Shown here: in pieces, positions 15,371 through 24,983 of the stretch
Layout of the letters: the number at the start of each line of letters is the position of its first letter
How positions within the stretch are numbered: the first letter of the stretch is position 1
NCBI RefSeq assembly: GCF_000482385.1
Contig: NZ_AXVD01000037.1
Coordinates: forward strand, 1-51,595
DNA length: 51,595 bases
Reading direction: 5' to 3'
DNA from: Nocardia sp. CNY236
GTDB taxonomy: Bacteria; Actinomycetota; Actinomycetes; Mycobacteriales; Mycobacteriaceae
Notes under the pieces: model-generated
Databases searched by the model: none
Seen by the model: the letters and a program-made list of their open reading frames with translations, nothing else
Told to the model about the DNA's origin: nothing
Made by a program: the position numbers and the translations under genes

Positions 15371-15777
15371 CCCCGCCCCTTCCCTCGACTCAGGCGGAGC
15401 CTACCTCGAGCCAGAGCGCAACTCGCTGCCCTAGCAGTGCATTGGAATGGATGACGCATCGGATAGAAACCGCGCAGATATTGATCCTGTGGCCGTATAT
15501 GCATTGCGTGGCAGGACCGCCACGCTGCCCCGCATGCGCATGGGCGTGGTCATCGCGGCGCAACGCGCCTGACACCCACTGGATCGGTGCGCTACGCGCT
15601 CAACCTGACCCAATCCAATTGGGCGGGGCAATAGTTCCGCACTCTCTGACCTGGGGTGATTCGCCGGATTTCGCGCTGGCACACTTTTCAGTACATAGGG
15701 TGCAGTTTTGGGTATAGTGCCCGAACTCCCCTGTTGTCATCGATCGCATTCGACCTGGTAGAGGCGGTATTTCATCG
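15371..15777. other. Right end of the element, no gene recognised
   Basis: This stretch should contain the promoter of the DUF3558 operon and the right arm region of the attachment site. A gggtatag octamer (15710-15717) and a related tagggtgcag (15696-15705) match the left-end repeats. Open frames here have no family signal. Confidence 0.5.
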
Positions 15778-15849
<72 letters not shown>

Positions 15850-15895
15850 ACGCAAACGACACCGATGGGATCGCCACGATGTCGCGTGCGATCCG

Positions 15896-15926
15896 ACTCT
15901 ACCGAACGTGACTCTCGAAACGCCAA
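15896..15926 (-). promoter_or_regulatory. Candidate tRNA-Gly promoter
   Basis: On the minus strand TTGGCG (15926-15921) and TAGAGT (15901-15896) are separated by 19 bp and lie about 47 bp before the tRNA. Before insertion this promoter would have served tRNA-Pro too. Confidence 0.4.
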
Positions 15927-16609
15927 TCAGCCCCGTACAGCACGGTCTCGGAGGGCAACAGGTGGGCGCCGAGACCGATTGCACACGCGATGGCGACCCC
16001 GAATGCGCGACCGACTCGGTTGTTCCGACAGGAAATTTCATTGGAACTCTGGCGTGTCGGATTCCGGTGGGCGAAACTCGAGTGACAGGTTGAGGACCCC
16101 GCCGACGAGCGCGGTCCCCGCCACCGGTAACACGAGGAACGTCGCTCAGGGAGTTCCGATGAGGACCACACCGCTCGCCGGCCCGGCCCGTGCAGCGCGC
16201 CGAACGCTCGGCGGCTCGCGCGCTGTGCCGTGGGGACCCGGGAGCGCCCGACTGTCGGCATTGTTCGTCGACCGTCTTCCACCCCATCTGTCCAGCGTGT
16301 CGCCCGCGCGTCGCGGCGTCACTTTGCAGCGAACCATAATCGGGTGTATCACCGACTCAACGGATATCGACGCGTACCCGATTGCCGTTCGTGAGGTAAT
16401 GAGAACCCGTTGCACAAGGCCACTTTTGGATGCCGAGTGGCTTGCTAGGATCGCTTTTGCCGGACGGGGGTATCTGGAAAGGGGGCGGTGAGCGTGCACC
16501 GAACCAGGTGGACACAGCCGCGTGGTAGTAGGAACGATCGAGGTGGCGCCGGCACCTGTGTCAGCACAGGGCACCTGGGTACCGACGTCGCCTACGCCGG
16601 GTGAGTCCG
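15927..16609. other. Intergenic region before the diguanylate cyclase
   Basis: About 680 bases. A 110-codon open frame from ATG 16159, with GGGAG upstream, reads to 16491 but is Arg/Pro-rich with no family signal. I leave it unassigned. No repeats or RNA genes are seen. The promoter for the downstream GGDEF gene is presumably here. Confidence 0.4.
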
Positions 16610-17560
16610 ATGTCGGCCGACATCGAGCCCCCGGTCGCCGCCATGGCCCGAGCCTGGGCTCGCGCGGTGTGTGCCGAGCCCGGATCGGGCGCCGCACCCC
16701 AACAGTTGGAGCCTGCGCTGATCGAGATCATCGAGCGGCTGCTGACCTTGGCCGGATCGGAGCCGTTCCCGGTGCCGGAAGCGCGGATGCTCGGGGCCAA
16801 ACTCGCCGACGCACCGTTCGAGAGGATCCGGATGCTCGCGCAGGCCACCCGTTGGTTGCTCGGTTTTCCCTCCGGAACCCCTGGTTCGCTGGTTGCCACG
16901 CGCTGGCCGTTCATCGCCAGCCAAGCCATAGACAGCTACGCGCAGGCATTGCAGGAGCGTGCACTGGCACAGCAGGAGAAGAACCTGTCGGCCAAGGTGT
17001 CGCTACGCGTCCAGGAGATTGCCGCACTCCAGCATCGGCTGCGCCATGAAGCCACCCACGACGCGCTCACCGACCTGGCCAACCGCACACTGTTGCAGGA
17101 CAAAGCACGCCTGATGGCCGGCGACCCCGCCCGCGGGGTCGGGCTCCTGCTGATCGACCTGGACCGGTTCAAGCAGATCAACGACGGATACGGCCATGCC
17201 ATCGGGGACGAGGTACTGGTCGAACTGGCGAGCCGGTTGCGTGAAGTCTGCCCGCCGGACACGGTGATCTGCCGGTACGGTGGCGACGAATTCGTACTCG
17301 CGACGAATCCGTACCGCAATACGCTCGGCGACCTCGCACGCCGAATCGTTGCTGCACTGCGCGATCCTGTCTGGTCCTCGGCAGGCCCTGTCCCGGTCTC
17401 GGCCAGTGTCGGCACCGCCTACAACTCGCCGGGCGCACCGTTCGATTTCATCGACCTCCTCCGCCGCGCCGACCATGCGATGTATTCGGCGAAGACGGCT
17501 GGAGGACACCGGTTCGCCATCGCGGACGAACCGGATGTGGACACCGCCGTGGCGGGTTGA
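16610..17560 (+). CDS. Diguanylate cyclase (GGDEF domain)
   Basis: A protein of about 316 residues. An N-terminal helical region of 110 residues has no recognised sensor. A coiled-coil linker follows (about residues 107-150, QALQERALAQQEKNLSAKV). The catalytic GGDEF domain includes LTDLANR, IDLDRFKQINDGYGHAIGDEVL and RYGGDEF (residues 224-228). It makes cyclic di-GMP from two GTP. All signature residues are present. The allosteric RxxD inhibition site is absent (CPPDTVI lies at that place), so product inhibition is not expected. There is no EAL domain and no membrane span. The start is uncertain: ATG 16610 or GTG 16601. Confidence 0.85.
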   Translation: MSADIEPPVAAMARAWARAVCAEPGSGAAPQQLEPALIEIIERLLTLAGSEPFPVPEARMLGAKLADAPFERIRMLAQATRWLLGFPSGTPGSLVATRWPFIASQAIDSYAQALQERALAQQEKNLSAKVSLRVQEIAALQHRLRHEATHDALTDLANRTLLQDKARLMAGDPARGVGLLLIDLDRFKQINDGYGHAIGDEVLVELASRLREVCPPDTVICRYGGDEFVLATNPYRNTLGDLARRIVAALRDPVWSSAGPVPVSASVGTAYNSPGAPFDFIDLLRRADHAMYSAKTAGGHRFAIADEPDVDTAVAG

Positions 17561-17614
17561 CAGGTACTGCCGACGCAGATCCACCCGCGCCTGCGCCATC
17601 GGCGCCGGGCGCGC

Positions 17615-18097
17615 TCAGTGGGCGGGGACCGCCGGCGCGACGTGGGTGGTTTCGTAGTCGGCCAGAATGTCGATGCGACGCTGGTGACGCTGCTCACCCG
17701 TCCAAGCGGCGCCGAGGAAGGCATCGACGATGGCCAACGCTTCCTCCGTCGAATGCATCCGGCCGCCGATACCGATCAATTGTGCATTGTTGTGCTCGCG
17801 GGCCAACTTCGCGGTCTCGACGCTCCAGGCCAGTGCGCACCGGGCGCCGGGCACCTTGTTCGCCGCGATCTGTTCGCCGTTGCCGCTGCCACCGAACACC
17901 AGTCCCAGACCGCGCGGATCGGCAACGGTGCGTCGGGCCGCCTCGATACAGAAGGCGGGATAGTCATCGAGCGGGTCGTATTCGAACGCGCCGCAGTCGA
18001 TCACCTCGTGGCCCGACTGCTCCAAATGAGCCTTGACGTGATTCTTCAATTCGAAACCGGCATGGTCGGCACCCAGGTATACGCGCATGGCACGCAT
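17615..18097 (-). CDS. rpiB: Ribose-5-phosphate isomerase B
   Basis: A 160-residue cytosolic enzyme that interconverts ribulose 5-phosphate and ribose 5-phosphate in the pentose phosphate pathway. MRVYLGADHAGFELK is the family start, and FGGSGNGEQIAANKVPG is the actinobacterial phosphate loop in which a glutamate serves as base instead of the enterobacterial cysteine. The length matches the mycobacterial protein. ATG 18097 (MRAMRVYLG) resembles the mycobacterial N-terminus; ATG 18088 is the alternative. It is convergent with the GGDEF gene. Confidence 0.93.
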   Translation of the reverse strand: MRAMRVYLGADHAGFELKNHVKAHLEQSGHEVIDCGAFEYDPLDDYPAFCIEAARRTVADPRGLGLVFGGSGNGEQIAANKVPGARCALAWSVETAKLAREHNNAQLIGIGGRMHSTEEALAIVDAFLGAAWTGEQRHQRRIDILADYETTHVAPAVPAH

Positions 18098-18245
18098 TGT
18101 GTCAGGCGACGACGCGGCGATCGGCAGCCGGGCGCACCTGGGGCCGTGACGCATCCGCCGGACACGGCGCCGGTGTTCCAGGCCACCGGACCGGAGCCGG
18201 CCGACACCGCGCCCAGCGTCCTCGACACTGAATAGAGTTCATCTC

Positions 18246-19274
18246 ATGCAGCCGCACGAACCCCAACCGTCCTTTTCAGGATGGGATCCGGCAGCGCCCT
18301 CGAACCCCACTCCGGCGCCGAACCAGCAACACACCTATCCTGGGTACTCCAGCAGCCCGACTCCGCCCGCAACGCCACGGAACCAGCCACGCGGCCTTTC
18401 GCCGTTCGGCATGCCCGCGCGGCACAGCTGGGAGATCCCGCTGCTCGTCGTCATGGTCACGTCGACCGCATTCGCCTACTTGTTCGCACTGTTTCTGGTG
18501 GCGATGGGTAACCAGGACGTCTATGTTGTCGGGCTCGCCGCCTCCCCCGTGCTGGTGTGGTTCGGTCGCGGAATCAACTACGCCATCCAGCGGGTGAACG
18601 GTGTGAAGATGTCACCGACCCAGTTCCCCGAGGGCTATCGCATGGTGGCGGAGGCCGCCGCCCGCTTCGGAATGAGAACGGTTCCGGACGCGTACGTCGT
18701 GCTCGGCAACGGCAATATCAACGCCTTCGCCAGCGGACATGGCTTCCGACGCTATGTGGTGGTCTACAGCGATCTGTTCGAGATCGGCGGCGCCGCACGC
18801 GAACCCGACGCACTGGCATTCATCATCGGCCACGAAGTCGGGCACATCGCTGCCGGGCATACCTCGTATTGGCGGCAATTGGGGATGTTTCTCGTGCCCT
18901 TCCTGCCGATCGTGGGCAGCAGCCTGATCCGTGCGCAGGAGTACACGGCCGACAACCACGGCTACTGCAATCGGCACACCGGCGCGCCCGCCGCAATGGG
19001 CACACTGGCCGCGGGCAAATACATGAACACACTGGTCGGGTTCGATGAGATGGCCGACCGCGCGGTATTCGAGAAGGGCTTGTTCGTCTGGCTGGCCAAC
19101 GCCATGTCCAGCCATCCAGTACTCACCTGGCGAATGTGGGCGTTGCGCGACCGCAGCAAGCACGGAAAACTGTTCCTGCCCCCGAGCCCGCCGTGGAGCA
19201 TCGAGGCGCCACCCGGCGGCTATCCGAGCTCTTACGACCGAGCGCCGACCCCTCCGCCGAAGCCAGTGCTGTGA
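18246..19274 (+). CDS. M48-family membrane zinc metalloprotease
   Basis: A 342-residue protein with a Pro-rich cytoplasmic N-terminus of about 60 residues, two membrane spans (64-84 and 91-109), and a catalytic domain with the zinc motif H196-E-V-G-H200. The third ligand is probably Glu232 (QEYTADNHG). A further hydrophobic segment (212-222) follows the motif, as in HtpX/Ste24-type peptidases. The family degrades misfolded membrane proteins or processes substrates in the envelope. It is flanked by rpiB (divergent, 148 bp) and a ferredoxin reductase gene, with no operon partner. Confidence 0.85.
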   Translation: MQPHEPQPSFSGWDPAAPSNPTPAPNQQHTYPGYSSSPTPPATPRNQPRGLSPFGMPARHSWEIPLLVVMVTSTAFAYLFALFLVAMGNQDVYVVGLAASPVLVWFGRGINYAIQRVNGVKMSPTQFPEGYRMVAEAAARFGMRTVPDAYVVLGNGNINAFASGHGFRRYVVVYSDLFEIGGAAREPDALAFIIGHEVGHIAAGHTSYWRQLGMFLVPFLPIVGSSLIRAQEYTADNHGYCNRHTGAPAAMGTLAAGKYMNTLVGFDEMADRAVFEKGLFVWLANAMSSHPVLTWRMWALRDRSKHGKLFLPPSPPWSIEAPPGGYPSSYDRAPTPPPKPVL

Positions 19275-19413
19275 TGCTCGCGGTGGTCGCTCCACCGCCG
19301 GTCGCGGCACACGATTCGTTCTCGCCTACCACGCCGTTTTCGGCGAGCCGCCTGCCTCGCTGCCACTAGGGTTGGCCGACAGGAGCTGGTTCCCCTCGGC
19401 GAAGGAGTCCGTG

Positions 19414-20640
19414 ATGAGTTCTGACCAGCATTTCGTCATTGTCGGCGGCGGACTGGCCGCGGCCAAGGTCGCGGAAGCGTTGCGCAGTAGGGACTTCGAC
19501 GGGCATGTGACACTGTTCGGCTCCGAGGAGTATCTGCCCTACGAGCTCCCACCCCTGTCGAAGGAGCACCTGGCCGGCAAGAAGGCACTCACCGAGTTCA
19601 CCATCGCTCCGGCGCAGTGGTATCGCGATCACCATATCGAGGTGCGACTCGGTACCACTGTCACCGGGCTCGACACCGCGGCCAAAACGATCACCTTGCC
19701 CGATGGTTCCGCGGTGTCCTACGACAAACTGGCGCTCGCCACCGGCTCGACTCCGCGCACCCTGCACGTCCCGGGCGCCGACGCGTCCAATGTGTACACC
19801 TTGCGCACCATCGAAGACTCCGACGCATTGATCGCGCTGTTCGGCAATGCTCGACGGATCGTCGTCATCGGGGCGGGCTGGATCGGCCTGGAAACAGCCG
19901 CGGCAGCCCGCGCGGCAGGCGTCGAGGTAACCATCGTCGAGCTCGCGGAGCTGCCTTTGCGGACGGTGCTCGGCCCCGAGATGGGCGAGGTGTTCGCCGG
20001 TCTCCACCGGGCGAACGGAGTGAATTTCCAGTTCGGGGCACAGGTCGAGGCCATCCTCACCGAGGACGCTGTCGCGATCGCGCATGGTGTCCGGCTCGCC
20101 GACGGCAGCACGATCGACGCCGACGCCGTACTGGTCGCGGTGGGTGCGCGCCCGAATGTGCGGCTGGCCGCCGACGCCGGCCTCGCAGTGGACGATGGCG
20201 TGCTCGTCGACGAACACCTGGCCACCAGCGATCCGGATATCGTCGCGGTCGGTGACATCGCCGCCGCGCTGCACCCGACCCTGGGCCGGCGCATTCGCGT
20301 GGAGCACTGGGCGAACGCGCTCAATCAACCGGCTGTCGCGGCCGCCACCATGCTCGGAAAACCCGCCGTCTACGACCGGTTGCCCTACTTCTTCACCGAC
20401 CAATACGACCTCGGCATGGAGTACATTGGACACGTCCCGACCGATGGCTATGCCAGGGTCGTGGTGCGTGGCGACGCCGCGGCGCGCGAGTTCGTCGCGT
20501 TCTGGTTGGACTCCGAGAATCGAGTGTTGGCGGGCATGAACGTGAACGTATGGGATGTCGTCGACCGGATCAAGGAACTGATCCTCGCGGGTGAACCGGT
20601 CGACCCCGATCGTCTCGCCGACACCGCAGCGTCATGGTGA
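19414..20640 (+). CDS. FAD-dependent ferredoxin reductase-type oxidoreductase
   Basis: A 408-residue flavoprotein of the rubredoxin/ferredoxin reductase family. The FAD loop is VIVGGGLAAAKVAEAL near the start, the NAD(P)H Rossmann loop VVIGAGWIGLETA lies at about residues 150-162, the second FAD motif is DIVAVGDIA, and the usual C-terminal reductase domain follows. It would pass electrons from NAD(P)H to a ferredoxin for a P450 or oxygenase. No such partner is next to it. GAAGGAG at 19401-19407 supports ATG 19414 (GTG 19411 is also possible). Confidence 0.88.
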   Translation: MSSDQHFVIVGGGLAAAKVAEALRSRDFDGHVTLFGSEEYLPYELPPLSKEHLAGKKALTEFTIAPAQWYRDHHIEVRLGTTVTGLDTAAKTITLPDGSAVSYDKLALATGSTPRTLHVPGADASNVYTLRTIEDSDALIALFGNARRIVVIGAGWIGLETAAAARAAGVEVTIVELAELPLRTVLGPEMGEVFAGLHRANGVNFQFGAQVEAILTEDAVAIAHGVRLADGSTIDADAVLVAVGARPNVRLAADAGLAVDDGVLVDEHLATSDPDIVAVGDIAAALHPTLGRRIRVEHWANALNQPAVAAATMLGKPAVYDRLPYFFTDQYDLGMEYIGHVPTDGYARVVVRGDAAAREFVAFWLDSENRVLAGMNVNVWDVVDRIKELILAGEPVDPDRLADTAASW

Positions 20641-20650
20641 GACGAACCCA

Positions 20651-20682
20651 CCCATGAATTGTGAGGTATAACAATTCATGGG
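20651..20682. repeat. Perfect 12-bp inverted repeat
   Basis: cccatgaattgt and acaattcatggg are separated by eight bases (gaggtata), eleven bases after the ferredoxin reductase stop. It is AT-rich for this genome and has no T-tract, so it may be an operator for a dimeric regulator as well as a terminator. Confidence 0.5.
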
Positions 20683-20714
20683 TGCCGGATCCGTGGGCTA
20701 GGTCCCGACCACAG

Positions 20715-21075
20715 ATGTGGTCTCCGGAGGAGATCCAGGCGCACATCGACTTCCAGCGTTCGCTGGGCGCGCAGCTCGCCGAGTCGGATGAACTGGTGGA
20801 TTCGCAAGGGCTGGCGGCGCCGAGCGAAGCTCGGATGGTCCATTCCGACGGCCGGTCGGCACCGGTGATCACCGATGGACCGTTTCCGGAGACCAAGTCG
20901 AGGCGGCCGTCGCGGGTCTGCACTGCCGGGCTGCTCGTTACGAGGACACGGAGTGGACCACGATCCCGGCACTGTACCACCGACTCGAGCGGGAATCGGA
21001 GCTGCTGCTCGCACCACGAACACTGCCGAACGCGACTATCTCACCATCCATATCGCACGGCTGCGGCGCAGGCGG
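20715..21075 (+). pseudogene. Remains of a YciI-like gene joined to an ECF sigma-factor C-terminus
   Basis: The frame from 20715 (WSPEEIQAHIDFQRSLGAQL ... VITDGPFPETK) matches the first half of YCII-family proteins but loses the first strand and everything after PFPETK. In the next frame, from about 20892, the sequence VEAAVAGLHCRAARYEDTEW ... ALYHRLERES resembles the C-terminal part of the sigma factors that usually follow YciI genes. A third frame (NTAERDYLTIHIARL) resembles their last helix. Two deletions with frame changes therefore fused and destroyed both genes. The recognition is from memory of the families. No intact product is expected. Confidence 0.6.
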
Positions 21076-21192
21076 GCGCACGATTCGCTCGAGGAGTACA
21101 TGGTCGTCGACCCGAGCGAGCCGACGTCGCCGTCACGCGAGACGGACTGCACGAGTCGATGAGCCGGCCCGACCTCTCAGGGCAAACCGCCA

Positions 21193-22029
21193 CTATTGGG
21201 AAATTCCTGCCCAAGTCCGGCCGGTGATGAGCTCGAAGGCCTCCGCATATTTCTGCCGCGTGGCCGCAACGATGTCCGCGGGAATCCGCGGGCCGGGAGG
21301 TTCCTTGTCCCAGCCGGTCGATACGGCCCAGTCGCGGACGAATTGCTTGTCGAACGAGCGCTGCGGACGCCCGGGTTCCCATTCGTCGGCGGGCCAAAAA
21401 CGCGAGGAGTCCGACGTGAGGACCTCGTCGCCGAGGGTGAGGACATCACCGTCCCAGCCGAATTCGACCTTGGTGTCGGCGATGACGACACCGCGTTCTG
21501 CGGCATGAGCTGCGCCGCGCGCGTAGATCTGCAATGTCAGATCGCGCAGCCGCTCGGCGACCGCGCGGCCCTCCTGGTTCACCACGTCGGCGAATGTGAT
21601 CGACTCGTCGTGTCCGACAGACGCCTTGGTGCTCGGCGTAAAGATCGGTTCGGGCAACGTGTCACCCTCGCGGAGCCCCGGGGGCAGCGCAACACCGGAC
21701 ACCGTGCCCGTTCGCCGATACTCGGCGAGGCCGGATCCGGTGAGGTAGCCCCGCGCGATGCACTCCACCTGCAGCATCGTCAGTGGCTTGACCCGGACAC
21801 CGCGGCCGGCGAACTCGGCTGGCACATCGGTTGCCGACACCACATGATTGGGCACGTCGGTGAAGTACTCGAACCACCAGGTCGACAACTGTGTCAGCAG
21901 CGCCCCTTTGTCCGGGATCGGTGTCGGCAGCACCACGTCGTATACCGACACTCGGTCCGAGGCCACCAACAGCAGTGTGTCTGCGTCCTCGTACAGATCG
22001 CGCACCTTCCCGGCGTGCACATGCTTCAA
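21193..22029 (-). CDS. purC: Phosphoribosylaminoimidazole-succinocarboxamide synthase
   Basis: A 278-residue SAICAR synthetase joining CAIR and aspartate with ATP in purine synthesis. The motifs are HAGKVRDLYE, LLLVASDRVSVYD, VECIARGYLTGSG, IADTKVEFGWD, DEVLTSDSSRFWP and SFDKQFVRDW, all in order. TTG 22029 is the likely start, with GGAGG seven bases upstream; the alternative starts further up add sequence unlike the family. It is divergent from pepN, with a 254-bp shared promoter region. Other pur genes are not in the window. Confidence 0.93.
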   Translation of the reverse strand: MKHVHAGKVRDLYEDADTLLLVASDRVSVYDVVLPTPIPDKGALLTQLSTWWFEYFTDVPNHVVSATDVPAEFAGRGVRVKPLTMLQVECIARGYLTGSGLAEYRRTGTVSGVALPPGLREGDTLPEPIFTPSTKASVGHDESITFADVVNQEGRAVAERLRDLTLQIYARGAAHAAERGVVIADTKVEFGWDGDVLTLGDEVLTSDSSRFWPADEWEPGRPQRSFDKQFVRDWAVSTGWDKEPPGPRIPADIVAATRQKYAEAFELITGRTWAGISQ

Positions 22030-22283
22030 CGTCGAGCCTCCGATTCCCTGGGGTGAACCTGCGCCACAATACCGCCGGCCCGCAGGCGCGAGCGCCGCGC
22101 GTTCCGCCGATACGAGTCCACGATCCGCTCGATGGGCACGGGCCAGGTGGGTCGTGGTCGCAGTCCCGCGCCGGCCGCGCCACGATAGGTCGAGGCCGCT
22201 GGGCAAACCGCCGCGCGTCGTGCCCGCCGGAAGTGGCATTGTTGGTGGCGCCGTGCCCGTTGTTCGACCACAGAAGGAGCCTT

Positions 22284-24866
22284 ATGTCCGCGCCCAATCT
22301 CACTCGCGACCAGGCGATCGAACGAGCCTCGACCGTGACGGTCGAGAACTATCGCATCGAGCTGGACCTCACCGATGGGGCGGGCAAACCCGGCGAGCAG
22401 ACGTTCTTCTCCCGCAGCACGATGACATTCCGTGCGACCGCGGGTGCGAGCACCTTCGTCGACATCGTGGCGCGCGGCGTCCGCTCGGCGGTGCTCAACG
22501 GCGTCGCGCTGGATGTGTCCGGATACGACGAATCGACCGGAATAACCCTGACCGACCTGACCGAGCACAACGAACTGGTGGTGGAGGCCGACTGCGAATA
22601 CTCGCACACCGGTGAGGGACTGCACCGATTCGTCGACCCCGCCGACGATGCGGTCTACTTGTATTCGCAGTTCGAAACCGCCGATGCCAAACGGATGTTC
22701 GCCTGCTTCGACCAACCCGACCTGAAGGCCACGTTCGACCTCGCCGTCACCGCGCCTGCCGGCTGGCGGGTGGTGTCCAACAGTCCCATCACGGAATCGG
22801 CCACGCCGACTGCGGGCACTCACATCTTCGGCACGACCCCCACCATGAGCACGTATCTGGTCGCGCTCATCGCGGGTCCGTACGCGCAGTGGACCGATGT
22901 CTACACCGACGAGCACGGCAGTATCCCGTTGGGCATCTACTGTCGCTCGTCATTGGCCGCGTACATGGATGCCGAACGTCTGTTCACCGAGACCAAGCAG
23001 GGCTTCGGCTTCTACCACCGCAACTTCGGTATCCCCTACGCCTTCGGGAAATACGATCAGCTGTTCGTACCGGAGTTCAACGCCGGCGCGATGGAAAACG
23101 CCGGCGCGGTGACCTTCCTCGAGGACTATGTCTTCCGCTCCAAGGTGACCCGCGCGGCCTACGAGCGCCGCGCCGAAACCGTGCTGCACGAGATGGCGCA
23201 CATGTGGTTCGGCGACCTGGTGACCATGAAATGGTGGGATGATCTGTGGCTGAACGAGTCGTTCGCCACCTTCGCCTCGGTTCTGTGTCAATCCGAAGCC
23301 ACCGAGTACACCAACGCGTGGACCACGTTCGCGAACGTGGAGAAGTCCTGGGCGTATCGACAGGACCAGCTGCCTTCCACTCACCCGATCGCTGCGGACA
23401 TTCCCGATCTCGCCGCGGTGGAGGTGAATTTCGACGGCATCACCTACGCCAAGGGCGCCAGCGTCCTGAAACAGCTCGTCGCATATGTGGGGCTGGAGCC
23501 GTTCCTGGCAGGCTTGCGCGCGTACTTCCAGGAGCACGCCTACGGCAATGCCACGTTCGACGACCTGTTGTCGGCCTTGGAGGCCTCGTCCGGTCGTGAC
23601 CTGTCCGGGTGGGGCGCGCAGTGGCTCAAGACCACGGGTCTGAACATCCTGCGGCCGGACTTCGAAGTGGACGCCGAGGGCAGATTCCAGTCGTTTGCAG
23701 TTGTCCAGGAAGGCGCCCGGCCGGGTGCGGGCGAGCAGCGCGTCCACCGCCTCGCAATCGGCGTCTACGACGACCAGGATGGAAAGCTGGTGCGCACCGA
23801 GCGCGTCGAGCTCGATCTCGAAGCCGCTACCCGCACCGACGTACCGGCGTTGGTCGGCGTGCCGCGCGGCCAACTCGTGTTGATCAACGACGACGATCTC
23901 ACCTATTGCTCGGTTCGTCTGGATGCCCGGTCGCTCGATGTCCTGGTCGATCGCGTTGTCGACATCGCCGAGCCGCTGCCCCGTACGCTGGCTTGGTCCG
24001 CGGCCTGGGAGATGACCCGCCAAGCGGAATTCCGCGCCCGCGATTTCGTGGCTCTGGTTGCTCGTGGCGTTGGCGCCGAGACCGAAATCGGGGTCGTGCA
24101 GAGGTTGCTGATGCAGGCCAATACTGCGCTCAACAGCTACGCTGCGCCGCAGTGGGCCGAAACCACCGGCTGGCCCGATTATGCGAACCGTCTGCTGGAG
24201 CTGGCCCGCGAGGCCGAGCCGGGCTCGGACCACCAGCTGGCTTTCGTCAATGCACTGACCGGAGCGAAGTTGTCGGCCTGGCACACCGAGGTGCTGCGCG
24301 AGCTGCTCGACGGCGATCCCGCGACGGTCGGGCTGGCTGGACTGGTGGTCGACACCGACCTGCGGTGGCGGATCGTGTCCGCACTCGCGGCGGCAGGCGA
24401 GGTCGATGCCGATGGTCCGGACACTCCGGTGATCGATCAGGAGCTGGCCACCGATCCCACCGCAGCGGGCAAGCGCCACGCCGCTGCCGCGGCAGCGGCC
24501 CGACCGATCGCCGAGGTGAAGGACCGAGCATGGCGCACAGTGGTCGGCGACGATTCGGTGCCCAACATCACCGCCCGTTCGATCGTCGGCGGCTTCGCAC
24601 CTGCCGGACAGGGTGAGTTGCTCGCTCCGTACCTGGAGCGGTATTTCGCGGATATTCCAGGCGTCTGGGAGCGCCGTTCCAGCGAGGTCGCGCAAACCGT
24701 AGTGGTCGGACTGTACCCCAGCTGGGCGATCAGTGAGGACGCGGTGGCCGTCGCCGACAAGTTCCTCGCCGCCGACCACCCGCCCGCCCTGCGCCGACTG
24801 GTCAGCGAAGGAAAAGCGGGCATCGAGCGCGCGCTGCGAGCGCGCGCGTTCGACACACAGCAGTAG
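22284..24866 (+). CDS. pepN: Aminopeptidase N (M1 family)
   Basis: An 860-residue cytosolic zinc aminopeptidase. GAMEN (residues 268-272) binds the substrate N-terminus. The zinc site is H302-E-M-A-H306, followed after 18 residues by Glu325 (NESFA). The N-terminal saddle domain and the ERAP1-like C-terminal helical domain are both full length. It removes N-terminal residues from peptides during turnover. ATG 22284 follows GAAGGAG (22273-22279). The gene ends shortly before a strong hairpin at 24914. Confidence 0.95.
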   Translation: MSAPNLTRDQAIERASTVTVENYRIELDLTDGAGKPGEQTFFSRSTMTFRATAGASTFVDIVARGVRSAVLNGVALDVSGYDESTGITLTDLTEHNELVVEADCEYSHTGEGLHRFVDPADDAVYLYSQFETADAKRMFACFDQPDLKATFDLAVTAPAGWRVVSNSPITESATPTAGTHIFGTTPTMSTYLVALIAGPYAQWTDVYTDEHGSIPLGIYCRSSLAAYMDAERLFTETKQGFGFYHRNFGIPYAFGKYDQLFVPEFNAGAMENAGAVTFLEDYVFRSKVTRAAYERRAETVLHEMAHMWFGDLVTMKWWDDLWLNESFATFASVLCQSEATEYTNAWTTFANVEKSWAYRQDQLPSTHPIAADIPDLAAVEVNFDGITYAKGASVLKQLVAYVGLEPFLAGLRAYFQEHAYGNATFDDLLSALEASSGRDLSGWGAQWLKTTGLNILRPDFEVDAEGRFQSFAVVQEGARPGAGEQRVHRLAIGVYDDQDGKLVRTERVELDLEAATRTDVPALVGVPRGQLVLINDDDLTYCSVRLDARSLDVLVDRVVDIAEPLPRTLAWSAAWEMTRQAEFRARDFVALVARGVGAETEIGVVQRLLMQANTALNSYAAPQWAETTGWPDYANRLLELAREAEPGSDHQLAFVNALTGAKLSAWHTEVLRELLDGDPATVGLAGLVVDTDLRWRIVSALAAAGEVDADGPDTPVIDQELATDPTAAGKRHAAAAAAARPIAEVKDRAWRTVVGDDSVPNITARSIVGGFAPAGQGELLAPYLERYFADIPGVWERRSSEVAQTVVVGLYPSWAISEDAVAVADKFLAADHPPALRRLVSEGKAGIERALRARAFDTQQ

Positions 24867-24913
24867 CCTGCAACGGACCGCCATGTGGGATTGCACCACT
24901 GGTGCGCGGATCC

Positions 24914-24949
24914 GCGCCGCCGCGGCGCAGATCCGCGCTGCGGCGGCGC
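24914..24949. terminator. Strong bidirectional terminator-like hairpin
   Basis: The arms 24914-24928 and 24935-24949 pair at 14 of 15 positions plus one G-U, around the loop AGATCC. It sits between convergent pepN and the hydrolase gene, so it can serve both. No T-tract is present. Just beyond it the 16-mer cggtgtggatgtcggc is tandemly duplicated (24953-24984). Confidence 0.65.
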
Positions 24950-24983
24950 ACCCGGTGTGGATGTCGGCCGGTGTGGATGTCGG

